Below, piece after piece: positions 52,721 to 61,041 of a stretch of 64,000 nt of DNA; the first letter of the stretch is position 1; every line of letters starts with the position of its first letter. The DNA comes from Pseudomonas sivasensis (GTDB lineage: Bacteria; Pseudomonadota; Gammaproteobacteria; Pseudomonadales; Pseudomonadaceae). The position numbers and the translations under genes were made by a program. The stretch is from contig NZ_JAAOWU010000014.1 of NCBI RefSeq assembly GCF_013778505.1, forward strand, positions 62,001 through 126,000, read 5' to 3'. The notes beneath the pieces were generated by a model that was not told where the DNA came from, searched no databases, and saw only the letters and a list, made by a program, of their open reading frames with translations.

Positions 52721-53824
52721 TCACTCCCGATGGTCGTGGGTCTGGGTGATACGGCCTTGTTCCACGTGGAACAAAGCGACTGGCGTTTCCGTCTGCCAGC
52801 CTTCCCTCAATAATTCGTGGTCTACACAGGTGATAAAAACCTGGCAGCGTAATTCTTCCAACAAGCGGCATAACGCACGGCGATGTTGCTCGTCGAGTTC
52901 AGACGGCAAGTCATCCACCAGATAAATACACTGACCACGTCGGGCTTGGCTAACCAGATGACCCTGGGCGATACGCAGTGCACACACCACCAACTTCTGC
53001 TGGCCACGGGACAAGATGTCCGCAGCATTGTGTGCGCCTAATCTAAGACGCAAATCAGCCCGTTGGGGTCCGGCCTGGGTATGGCCAATTTGCTGATCCC
53101 GTTGCAGGGAAGTCGCGAGCACTGCACTCAGCTCACGCTCTTTATCCCAACCACGGTAGTAACTCAGCGTCAGCCCCTCGAGATCCAACAACTCACTCAA
53201 GGTCTGCTCAAAGACTGGTTTCAAGGCTTTGATATAGGCGCGGCGGTATTCATCTATTTCATCGCTGGCCAGGCACAATTCCCGGTCCCAGGCCGCTTGC
53301 GAAGCGGCGTCAAGTGTACCATGCCGCAGCCATGAGTTCCGCTGCCGCAGGGCCTTCTGCAGGCGCTGCCATGTGGCCATGAATCGTGGTTCCACGTGGA
53401 ACACTCCCCAATCGAGGAACTGCCTGCGGATTTTCGGCGCACCTTCCAGTAATCGGAAGCTGTCAGGGTTGATCAGTTGCAACGGCAGGATCTCTGCCAG
53501 TTGCGCAGCACTGCGAGCGTTTTGCCCGTCGATGCGAATCTGGAACTCACCGCCGCGATCACGAGAAATCCCCAGGCTGCTGTGGCCCCCTTCTGCCAGT
53601 TCGACTTGACCGAAGACCGTGCAGGCCAGTTGTTCGTACTGAATCACCGGCAACAAGCGGGCACTGCGAAAGGAACGGGCAAGCCCTAGCAGGTGGATGG
53701 CTTCCAGCACGCTGGTTTTGCCACTACCGTTGGCGCCGTGGAGGATGTTGATGCGGGGGGAGGGGGAGAAGGTCACCGGGTGCAAATTGCGCACCGCGGT
53801 GACCGAGACGCGACTAAGGGACAT
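52721..53824 (-). CDS. recF: DNA replication and repair protein RecF
   Basis: Loads RecA at gaps with RecOR. The 367-residue SMC-like protein has Walker A GANGSGKTS near residue 30 and the ABC-type signature SRGQQKLVV near 270. Two parS-type sequences lie inside the gene and both encode FHVE in the same frame. The start is 20 bp after the dnaN stop. Confidence 0.97.
   Translation of the reverse strand: MSLSRVSVTAVRNLHPVTFSPSPRINILHGANGSGKTSVLEAIHLLGLARSFRSARLLPVIQYEQLACTVFGQVELAEGGHSSLGISRDRGGEFQIRIDGQNARSAAQLAEILPLQLINPDSFRLLEGAPKIRRQFLDWGVFHVEPRFMATWQRLQKALRQRNSWLRHGTLDAASQAAWDRELCLASDEIDEYRRAYIKALKPVFEQTLSELLDLEGLTLSYYRGWDKERELSAVLATSLQRDQQIGHTQAGPQRADLRLRLGAHNAADILSRGQQKLVVCALRIAQGHLVSQARRGQCIYLVDDLPSELDEQHRRALCRLLEELRCQVFITCVDHELLREGWQTETPVALFHVEQGRITQTHDHRE
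52758..52773. promoter_or_regulatory. parS site, exact consensus, inside recF
   Basis: TGTTCCACGTGGAACA is a perfect 16-bp palindrome, the consensus ParB (Spo0J) binding site in pseudomonads. It lies in the last codons of recF and encodes FHVE. It should nucleate ParB for origin segregation. Confidence 0.93.
53388..53403. promoter_or_regulatory. parS site (one mismatch), inside recF
   Basis: GGTTCCACGTGGAACA matches the parS consensus except for the first base. It lies in the middle of recF and encodes FHVE in frame, as the exact site does. Confidence 0.82.
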
Positions 53825-53844
53825 CTAGCTTCTGCTGAGCATGA

Positions 53845-54948
53845 TTACAGGCGCATCGGCATAACAACATAAGCCGAGTCGTCGTTGTCGGATTCCTGCA
53901 CCAGAGCGCTGCTGTTGGAGTCAGACAGGATCAGGCGAACCTGTTCAGTGGTCATCACACCCAACACGTCCAGCAAGTAGCTCACGTTGAAGCCGATTTC
54001 CAGGGAACCACCGTTGTAGTCAACGCCGACTTCTTCTTCCGCTTCTTCCTGCTCCGGGTTATTGGCCTGAATTTTTAACTGACCGTTGGCCAATTGCAGA
54101 CGAATACCACGGTACTTTTCGTTGGACAGAATCGCGGTACGGCTGAACGCTTCACGCAGGGCCTGACGGTCACCGATTACCAACTTGTCACCACCTTTAG
54201 GCAGCACACGCTCGTAATCCGGGAATTTGCCGTCGACCAGCTTGGACGTGAACGTGAATTCGCCGGTGGTCGCGCGGATATGGTGCTGACCCAGTACGAT
54301 GCTGACATTGCCATCCGGCTCGGTGAGCAGGCGCGCCAGTTCGAGAATCCCCTTACGCGGAACGATCACCTGGTGACGATCAGGTTGGCCGATATCGGCG
54401 CGCATCGAGCACATTGCCAGACGGTGACCGTCGGTAGCCACGGCGCGGATGATGCCTTCCGACACTTCCAGCAGCATGCCGTTGAGGTAGTAACGCACGT
54501 CCTGCTGGGCCATGGCGAAGCTGGTGCGTTCGATAAGACGGCGCAGTTTACTTTGCTCAAGGCTGCAGGTCAGTGAGCCTGGGCCTTCCTCCACAGTCGG
54601 GAAATCATTGGCCGGCAAAGTGGACAGCGTGAAACGACTGCGACCTGCCTTGACCACCAACTTCTGCTCATCAACCTTAATGTCGATCAGCGCGTCGTTC
54701 GGCAGGCTCTTGCAGATGTCCATCAGCTTACGCGCTGGCACAGTAATCTCGCCAGGCTCTGCAGGCTCTTCCAGCTGCACGCGGCCAACCAATTCGACTT
54801 CCAGGTCGGTACCAGTCAGGGACAACTGCTGGCCTTCGACAACCAGCAATACGTTGGAGAGCACCGGCAAGGTCTGTCGGCGCTCGACGACGCCTGCGAC
54901 CAGTTGCAGGGGTTTCAACAGGGCTTCGCGTTGAATGGTGAAATGCAT
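53845..54948 (-). CDS. dnaN: DNA polymerase III beta subunit (sliding clamp)
   Basis: A 367-residue clamp of three similar domains, beginning MHFTIQREALLKPLQLVAGV and ending in VMPMRL, the known C-terminal motif. It lies 38 bp after dnaA on the same strand. Confidence 0.98.
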   Translation of the reverse strand: MHFTIQREALLKPLQLVAGVVERRQTLPVLSNVLLVVEGQQLSLTGTDLEVELVGRVQLEEPAEPGEITVPARKLMDICKSLPNDALIDIKVDEQKLVVKAGRSRFTLSTLPANDFPTVEEGPGSLTCSLEQSKLRRLIERTSFAMAQQDVRYYLNGMLLEVSEGIIRAVATDGHRLAMCSMRADIGQPDRHQVIVPRKGILELARLLTEPDGNVSIVLGQHHIRATTGEFTFTSKLVDGKFPDYERVLPKGGDKLVIGDRQALREAFSRTAILSNEKYRGIRLQLANGQLKIQANNPEQEEAEEEVGVDYNGGSLEIGFNVSYLLDVLGVMTTEQVRLILSDSNSSALVQESDNDDSAYVVMPMRL

Positions 54949-54986
54949 GGTCTAGTCCCTTGCCTTAATAAGCTGCGCTGGTGTCA

Positions 54987-56507
54987 TCAAGTGGTCAGTG
55001 TACGCAGCAGGTTCTTGTAGTCCTCGCGAATATCCGCGTCGGATTCCTTAAGTTCGTTGATCTTGCGGCATGCGTGCAAGACTGTGGTGTGGTCGCGACC
55101 ACCAAACACATCGCCGATTTCCGGCAGGCTATGGTTGGTCAACTCCTTGGAGAGGGCCATGGCCACTTGTCGCGGACGAGCCACCGAGCGAGAACGGCGC
55201 TTGGACAGCAGGTCGGAAATCTTGATCTTGTAGTACTCGGCCACGGTGCGCTGGATGTTATCCACACTCACCAGTTTGTCCTGCAGTGCCAGCAAGTCTT
55301 TCAAGGATTCGCGAATCAGCTCGATGGTGATGTCGCGCCCCATGAAATGCGAGTGTGCGATGACTCGCTTGAGCGCGCCTTCGAGTTCACGCACGTTGGA
55401 ACGAATGCGCTGTGCGATAAAGAAAGCAGCGTCGTGTGGCAGATCGACTTTTGCCTGATCGGCTTTTTTCATCAGGATCGCAACGCGGGTTTCCAGCTCC
55501 GGCGGCTCTACCGCAACGGTGAGGCCCCAGCCAAAGCGCGACTTCAAGCGTTCTTCCAGGCCTTCGATTTCCTTCGGATAACGGTCACTGGTCAAGATGA
55601 CCTGTTGGCCGCCTTCGAGCAGGGCGTTGAAGGTATGGAAAAACTCTTCCTGTGAACGTTCCTTACGAGCAAAGAACTGAATGTCATCGATCAGCAAGGC
55701 GTCAACGGAACGGTAGAAGCGCTTGAACTCGTTGATGGCATTGAGCTGCAAGGCCTTAACCATGTCCGCTACGAAGCGCTCCGAGTGCAGGTAAACGACC
55801 TTGGCATTCGGGTTCTTCTTTAATAGGTGGTTACCCACAGCGTGCATCAAGTGAGTTTTACCCAAGCCCACGCCACCATAAAGGAAGAGCGGGTTGTAAC
55901 CGTGCTTGGGGTTATCCGCCACTTGCCAGGCCGCGGCGCGAGCCAGCTGGTTAGATTTACCTTCGACGAAATTCTCGAAGGTAAAGGTGCGGTTCAAGTA
56001 GCTGGTGTGCTTGAGCGCGCCTTCGACCTGTACGGTGCGCTGTTCGGCGCGAATCGGTGCCTGCTGCGAGCTGGCACCAGCCATGGGGTCAAAGCTGTCG
56101 CGAGACGGCTCTTCATTAATAGGTGCGTTTTTCTGTGACGCCGATTTGGAAGGCGTCTGGGCAACGGGAGCAGGCGAGTTATTAACAGGTGCCGCTGCGG
56201 CCTGAGCTTGAGAAGCGCTCGCCGCCAATGGCGCATTCGGCGCAGCGCGAGGCGCCGAGCTGCGTTTGCTGCCTATTAATAAGGAGAGCACAGGCGCAAG
56301 GCCATTGCCGTGTTCGTCGAGCAATTCGAGAACGCGGCTCAGGTACTTCTCGTTGACCCAGTCGAGAACAAAACGATTAGGTGCGTAGACACGCAACTCG
56401 TCGCCTTCGGCTTCGACCTGTAGCGGACGGATCCAGGTGTTGAATTGCTGGGCAGGCAGCTCATCGCGCAAAAGCTCCACGCACTGCTGCCAAAGTTCCA
56501 CTGACAC
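54987..56507 (-). CDS. dnaA: Chromosomal replication initiator protein
   Basis: A 506-residue AAA+ initiator that binds DnaA boxes at oriC. Domain I is at about 1-80, an Ala/Pro/Ser-rich linker at about 85-165, the AAA+ core with Walker A GGVGLGKTH at about 210 and Walker B LLIDDIQF, and the C-terminal helix-turn-helix GGRDHTTVLHAC. The start is a GTG at 56505-56507, giving MSVELWQQCVELLRDE. oriC lies just upstream. Confidence 0.98.
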   Translation of the reverse strand: MSVELWQQCVELLRDELPAQQFNTWIRPLQVEAEGDELRVYAPNRFVLDWVNEKYLSRVLELLDEHGNGLAPVLSLLIGSKRSSAPRAAPNAPLAASASQAQAAAAPVNNSPAPVAQTPSKSASQKNAPINEEPSRDSFDPMAGASSQQAPIRAEQRTVQVEGALKHTSYLNRTFTFENFVEGKSNQLARAAAWQVADNPKHGYNPLFLYGGVGLGKTHLMHAVGNHLLKKNPNAKVVYLHSERFVADMVKALQLNAINEFKRFYRSVDALLIDDIQFFARKERSQEEFFHTFNALLEGGQQVILTSDRYPKEIEGLEERLKSRFGWGLTVAVEPPELETRVAILMKKADQAKVDLPHDAAFFIAQRIRSNVRELEGALKRVIAHSHFMGRDITIELIRESLKDLLALQDKLVSVDNIQRTVAEYYKIKISDLLSKRRSRSVARPRQVAMALSKELTNHSLPEIGDVFGGRDHTTVLHACRKINELKESDADIREDYKNLLRTLTT

Positions 56508-57093
56508 GGATATCCCCTAAGTTGAAAGCCGGTGAGGCAAAAACAGCCGCCATTGTAGCGGCGAGCCGCCCACTTATCCACATGTAGGTTGCCCACAGGG
56601 CACCCAAAATCAATGTCTTATCCCGGAAAAAGCCGACCAGTGGTCTGTGCATAAGGTATGTGGATAAGCGGCCCTGAGCTCGTTGTACAAGTGGGGGTGA
56701 AAGTCTGTGGGTAACTGGGCTGTGGATAACATGCCATTCCACACACAGCTTATCCGACAGCGCAGCACAGGCAGGGCACCGCTTCTCCCCCATGTTGTCA
56801 TCCTCTGTACATCAAGTGGAATATGGCCTCAAGGCAGTTATCCACAGAGGATGGCCTGCCTAGCTTTTATAAGCTTTACAGAAAAGCTTTAAATAACTTC
56901 CTTCTTTATTTTTATATCTATGACATTGCTCATGGAAGCCAGGCGGATAGAAAAGGGGGTTTTACCCGATAGAGATCTAATTGAAGGAAAAGCTGGTTGG
57001 AAATTGACCTAGAGGCTTGCTTTCTCTAGAATCGCCGGTCTCTTAAAACGGGGGCCATTCCGGCCCGTTGTGGACGAACCAGGTAACAACGCC
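56508..57093. other. oriC: oriC, chromosomal replication origin
   Basis: A 586-bp gene-free region between dnaA and rpmH. It contains perfect DnaA boxes at 56574-56582 and 56838-56846 (TTATCCACA) and at 56659-56667 and 56721-56729 (TGTGGATAA), with one-mismatch copies such as TGTGGGTAA at 56706. An AT-rich segment at about 56868-56930 (AAGCTTT repeats, then TTTAAATAA and TTTTTATAT) is the likely unwinding element. The right part carries the rpmH promoter. Order and content match Pseudomonas origins. Confidence 0.95.
57004..57032 (+). promoter_or_regulatory. Sigma-70 promoter of rpmH
   Basis: TTGACC (57004-57009), a 17-bp spacer and TAGAAT (57027-57032) match the consensus well. It lies 62 bp before the rpmH ATG. 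A GC-rich hairpin (about 57048-57068) follows in the leader. Confidence 0.8.
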
Positions 57094-57228
57094 ATGAAAC
57101 GTACTTTCCAACCAAGCACCATCAAACGCGCCCGTACTCACGGCTTCCGTGCTCGCATGGCTACCAAGAACGGCCGTGCTGTCCTGTCGCGTCGCCGCGC
57201 CAAAGGTCGTGCGCGTCTGGCAGTTTGA
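57094..57228 (+). CDS. rpmH: Ribosomal protein L34
   Basis: A 44-residue highly basic ribosomal protein, beginning MKRTFQPSTIKRARTHGFRA, the universal L34 start. The short length is normal for the family. It heads the rpmH-rnpA-yidD-yidC run to the right of oriC. Confidence 0.98.
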   Translation: MKRTFQPSTIKRARTHGFRARMATKNGRAVLSRRRAKGRARLAV

Positions 57229-57241
57229 TAATCCGGTACTG

Positions 57242-57649
57242 GTGGTGAGTCAGGACTTCAGTCGGGAAAAGCGTCTGCTAACACCCCGGCACTTCAAGGC
57301 AGTCTTTGACTCCCCCACCGGCAAGGTTCCGGGGAAAAATCTCCTGCTCCTTGCGCGTAACAACGATCTTGATCACCCCCGTCTCGGGTTGGTGATTGGC
57401 AAGAAGAGCGTAAAGCTCTCCGTTGAGCGCAATCGCCTCAAGCGTCTGATGCGCGAATCGTTTCGCCTCCACCAGGACACTCTGGTTGGTTGGGATATTG
57501 TTATCGTCGCGCGCAAAGGCTTGGGGGATGTAGAAAACCCCGAATTGATTCAGCATTTCGGCAAGCTCTGGAAACGTCTGGCGCGTACCAACAAACCAGC
57601 ACCAGCAGTCAGCACCGAAACTGTAGGGGTAGACAGTACCAATGCGTAA
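57242..57649 (+). CDS. rnpA: Ribonuclease P protein component
   Basis: A 135-residue protein subunit of RNase P. It has the RNR motif (SVERNRLKRLMRESFRLH) that contacts the RNA. The start is one of two adjacent GTG codons (57242 or 57245); the first gives MVSQDFSREKRLLT as in relatives. It overlaps yidD by 8 bp. Confidence 0.95.
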   Translation: MVSQDFSREKRLLTPRHFKAVFDSPTGKVPGKNLLLLARNNDLDHPRLGLVIGKKSVKLSVERNRLKRLMRESFRLHQDTLVGWDIVIVARKGLGDVENPELIQHFGKLWKRLARTNKPAPAVSTETVGVDSTNA

Positions 57650-57887
57650 ACTGGCACTCGTTCCGATCCAGTTTTATCGCTATGCCATTAGTCCTCTGAT
57701 GGCCAGTCACTGTCGTTTCTACCCCAGTTGTTCCTGCTACGCGTTAGAAGCCATAGAAAATCATGGTCTTCTGCGCGGTGGCTGGCTGACCTTTCGTCGT
57801 TTAGGTCGCTGTCATCCGTGGAATCCCGGTGGTTATGACCCGGTTCCACCTATCCCTACCTCCCGTTCTTCTTCGATGGCCGAGTAA
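57642..57887 (+). CDS. yidD: Membrane protein insertion efficiency factor
   Basis: An 81-residue protein with an N-terminal amphipathic helix and the Cys-containing motif HCRFYPSCSCYA, typical of YidD. It assists YidC at the inner membrane. It overlaps rnpA and precedes yidC by 2 bp. Confidence 0.95.
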   Translation: MRKLALVPIQFYRYAISPLMASHCRFYPSCSCYALEAIENHGLLRGGWLTFRRLGRCHPWNPGGYDPVPPIPTSRSSSMAE

Positions 57888-57889
57888 TC

Positions 57890-59572
57890 ATGGATATTAA
57901 ACGCACGATCCTGATCGTCGCCCTGGCAATCGTGTCCTACGTCATGGTTCTTAAGTGGAACCAGGATTATGGCCAAGCTGCCCTGCCGACTCAGAATGTT
58001 GCTACCAATCAGGCTGCCCCGGCTATTCCGGACACCCCGCTGGGTACCAATGCGTCCGCGAGTGCAGATGTTCCCAGCGCGAATGGCGAGACAAGCGCCC
58101 CTTTAGAAACGCCAGTGGTCACCAATAAAGACCTCATCCTCGTGAAAACGGATGTGCTCGACTTGGCTATCGACCCACAAGGTGGTGATATCGCGCAGTT
58201 GAAACTGCCGCTGTATCCACGTCGCCAAGACCATCCGGATGTACCGTTCCAACTGTTCGATAACGGTGGTGAACGTACTTATCTGGCGCAAAGCGGTCTG
58301 ACCGGCACTAATGGTCCGGATGCGCGCGCTACCGGTCGTCCGGTTTATTCGACCGAAAAGAAGGTTTATCAACTGGCTGATGGCCAAAACCAGTTGAACG
58401 TCGACCTGAAATTCAGCCTCGACGGCGTCAACTACATCAAGCGTTTCAGTTTCACTCGCGGTTTGTACGACCTGAAGGTCACTTACCTGATCGACAACAC
58501 CAGCGAAAAACCTTGGAGCGGCAATCTGTTTGCCCAACTCAAGCGTGATGGCAGCTCCGATCCTTCTTCAAGCACCGCTACTGGTACCGCTACCTACTTG
58601 GGCGCAGCCCTGTGGACAAGTAACGAGCCGTACAAAAAAGTGTCGATGAAAGATATCGACAAAGGCGCGCTGAAAGAAACCGTCCAAGGCGGCTGGGTTG
58701 CCTGGTTGCAACACTATTTCGTGACCGCCTGGATCCCGAACAAGGGTGAAGCCAACCTGGTTCAAACCCGTAAAGACAGCCAAGGTAACTACATCATTGG
58801 CTTTACTGGCCCGGCGTTGACCGTCGCTCCAGGTGCCAAGGCTGAAACCAGCGCTACCCTGTACGCCGGCCCGAAAAGCCAGGCCGTGCTGAAAGAGTTG
58901 TCCCCAGGTCTGGAACTGACTGTGGATTACGGCATTCTGTGGTTCATTGCCCAGCCTATCTTCTGGCTGCTGCAACATATCCACAGCATTGTGGGTAACT
59001 GGGGCTTCTCGATCATATTCCTGACCATGCTGATCAAGGGGATCTTCTTCCCACTGTCGGCTGCCAGCTACAAGTCGATGGCTCGCATGCGTGCCGTGGC
59101 TCCGAAACTGGCCGCGTTGAAAGAGCAGCATGGTGATGATCGGCAGAAAATGTCGCAGGCCATGATGGAGCTGTACAAGAAAGAGAAGATCAACCCGTTG
59201 GGTGGATGCTTGCCTATTCTGGTGCAGATGCCGGTGTTCCTATCGCTGTACTGGGTACTCCTGGAAAGCGTGGAAATGCGCCAGGCACCGTTCATGCTGT
59301 GGATAACTGATCTGTCGATCAAGGACCCATTCTTTATCCTGCCGATCATCATGGGCGCGACCATGTTCATCCAGCAGCGTCTGAACCCAACACCGCCGGA
59401 TCCGATGCAGGCTAAAGTGATGAAAATGATGCCAATCATCTTCACCTTCTTCTTCCTGTGGTTCCCAGCTGGTCTGGTTCTGTACTGGGTGGTCAACAAC
59501 GTGTTGTCGATCTCTCAACAGTGGTACATCACACGTAAAATCGAAGCGGCTACCAAAAAAGCCGAGGCGTAA
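57890..59572 (+). CDS. yidC: Membrane protein insertase YidC
   Basis: A 560-residue inner-membrane insertase. The first helix (about 6-24) is followed by a large periplasmic domain, then the five-helix core (from about 350: ILWFIAQPIFWLLQHIH, later MPVFLSLYWVLLESVEM). A terminator follows. Normal length for gammaproteobacteria. Confidence 0.97.
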   Translation: MDIKRTILIVALAIVSYVMVLKWNQDYGQAALPTQNVATNQAAPAIPDTPLGTNASASADVPSANGETSAPLETPVVTNKDLILVKTDVLDLAIDPQGGDIAQLKLPLYPRRQDHPDVPFQLFDNGGERTYLAQSGLTGTNGPDARATGRPVYSTEKKVYQLADGQNQLNVDLKFSLDGVNYIKRFSFTRGLYDLKVTYLIDNTSEKPWSGNLFAQLKRDGSSDPSSSTATGTATYLGAALWTSNEPYKKVSMKDIDKGALKETVQGGWVAWLQHYFVTAWIPNKGEANLVQTRKDSQGNYIIGFTGPALTVAPGAKAETSATLYAGPKSQAVLKELSPGLELTVDYGILWFIAQPIFWLLQHIHSIVGNWGFSIIFLTMLIKGIFFPLSAASYKSMARMRAVAPKLAALKEQHGDDRQKMSQAMMELYKKEKINPLGGCLPILVQMPVFLSLYWVLLESVEMRQAPFMLWITDLSIKDPFFILPIIMGATMFIQQRLNPTPPDPMQAKVMKMMPIIFTFFFLWFPAGLVLYWVVNNVLSISQQWYITRKIEAATKKAEA

Positions 59573-59595
59573 TTTACTCTGTGGATAACCACTCA

Positions 59596-59620
59596 AGACG
59601 CCCCCTAGTGGGGCGTTTTG
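59596..59620 (+). terminator. Rho-independent terminator after yidC
   Basis: ACGCCCC faces GGGGCGT with a CTAGT loop, followed by TTTTG. It lies between yidC and mnmE. Confidence 0.88.
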
Positions 59621-59651
59621 CTTTCCGTCACTTTTGTTCTGGAACCTGCTG

Positions 59652-61022
59652 ATGAGCGCTCCTCGTGAAACCATCGCTGCTGTCGCAACCGCTCAAGGTC
59701 GCGGCGGTGTGGGTATCGTTCGAATTTCCGGGCCCCTCGCCGGCATGGCAGCCAAGGCCATCAGCGGCCGGGAATTGAAACCGAGGTATGCCCATTACGG
59801 CCCGTTTCTGGATGCAGACCACAGCGTATTGGATGAGGGCCTGGCCCTCTATTTCCCTGGACCTAACTCTTTCACCGGTGAGGATGTCCTGGAACTGCAA
59901 GGCCACGGTGGTCCTGTAGTCCTGGATATGCTGCTGCAGCGTTGCCTGCAATTAGGCTGCCGTCTCGCCCGGCCGGGTGAGTTCAGTGAACGCGCGTTCT
60001 TGAATGACAAGCTCGATCTGGCCCAGGCCGAAGCTATCGCGGACCTGATCGAAGCGAGTTCCGCACAGGCCGCACGCAATGCGTTGCGTTCGCTGCAGGG
60101 GGCATTTTCCCTGCGTGTGCATAACTTGACCGAGCAATTGATCAGCCTGCGCATCTACGTAGAGGCGGCGATTGATTTTCCTGAGGAAGAGATCGACTTC
60201 CTCGCCGATGGCCACGTATTGGCAATGTTGGATAAAGTCCGCGAGGAGTTATCCACAGTGCTGCGTGAAGCGGGGCAAGGCGCCTTGCTGCGCGATGGCA
60301 TGACGGTGGTCATTGCCGGTCGCCCCAACGCGGGTAAGTCCAGCCTTCTGAATGCCTTGGCCGGACGTGAGGCTGCCATCGTCACCGAGATTGCCGGCAC
60401 CACCCGGGACATCCTGCGCGAACATATCCACATCGACGGCATGCCGCTGCACGTGGTTGACACCGCAGGCTTGCGCGATACCGATGACCAGGTGGAAAAG
60501 ATCGGCGTAGAGCGCGCCCTCAAAGCCATCAGTGAAGCAGACCGCGTATTACTGGTGGTTGATGCCACTGCGCCTGAGGCTGCGGATCCTTTTGCCCTTT
60601 GGCCGGAGTTTCTTGAACAACGACCTGACCCGGCTAACGTCACCTTGATCCGCAACAAGGCTGACCTGACAGGCGAAGCCATCGCGCTTGAAATGGGTGA
60701 GGATGGCCACGTCACGATCAGCCTGAGCGCCAAGTCGGCGGGTAATGGCCTGGAATTGCTGCGCGACCATCTCAAGGCCTGCATGGGTTACGAGCAGACC
60801 TCGGAAAGCAGCTTCAGTGCGCGTCGCAGGCACCTGGAGGCACTGCGTCATGCCAGTGCGGCCCTTGAGCACGGACGCGCGCAGCTGACCTTGGCGGGGG
60901 CAGGGGAGCTGCTGGCCGAGGATCTACGTCAGGCACAGCAACTGCTGGGGGAAATCACCGGCGCCTTCAGCTCCGATGATTTGTTGGGACGGATCTTTTC
61001 CAGCTTCTGCATCGGTAAATAG
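59652..61022 (+). CDS. mnmE: tRNA modification GTPase MnmE (TrmE)
   Basis: A 456-residue GTPase that with MnmG makes 5-carboxymethylaminomethyluridine in tRNA wobble positions. It has the tetrahydrofolate-binding N-terminal domain, G1 GRPNAGKSSLLNAL, G4 NKAD and the C-terminal FCIGK. The ATG at 59652 begins MSAPRETIAAVAT. In most pseudomonads mnmG follows, but here the next gene is a TonB receptor on the opposite strand. Confidence 0.97.
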   Translation: MSAPRETIAAVATAQGRGGVGIVRISGPLAGMAAKAISGRELKPRYAHYGPFLDADHSVLDEGLALYFPGPNSFTGEDVLELQGHGGPVVLDMLLQRCLQLGCRLARPGEFSERAFLNDKLDLAQAEAIADLIEASSAQAARNALRSLQGAFSLRVHNLTEQLISLRIYVEAAIDFPEEEIDFLADGHVLAMLDKVREELSTVLREAGQGALLRDGMTVVIAGRPNAGKSSLLNALAGREAAIVTEIAGTTRDILREHIHIDGMPLHVVDTAGLRDTDDQVEKIGVERALKAISEADRVLLVVDATAPEAADPFALWPEFLEQRPDPANVTLIRNKADLTGEAIALEMGEDGHVTISLSAKSAGNGLELLRDHLKACMGYEQTSESSFSARRRHLEALRHASAALEHGRAQLTLAGAGELLAEDLRQAQQLLGEITGAFSSDDLLGRIFSSFCIGK

Positions 61023-61041
61023 CAACGTTATCCACAATGGT

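Noticed and set aside
56461..56793. Short frames inside oriC
   Set aside because: They cross DnaA boxes and AT-rich DNA, lack ribosome sites and resemble nothing coding.
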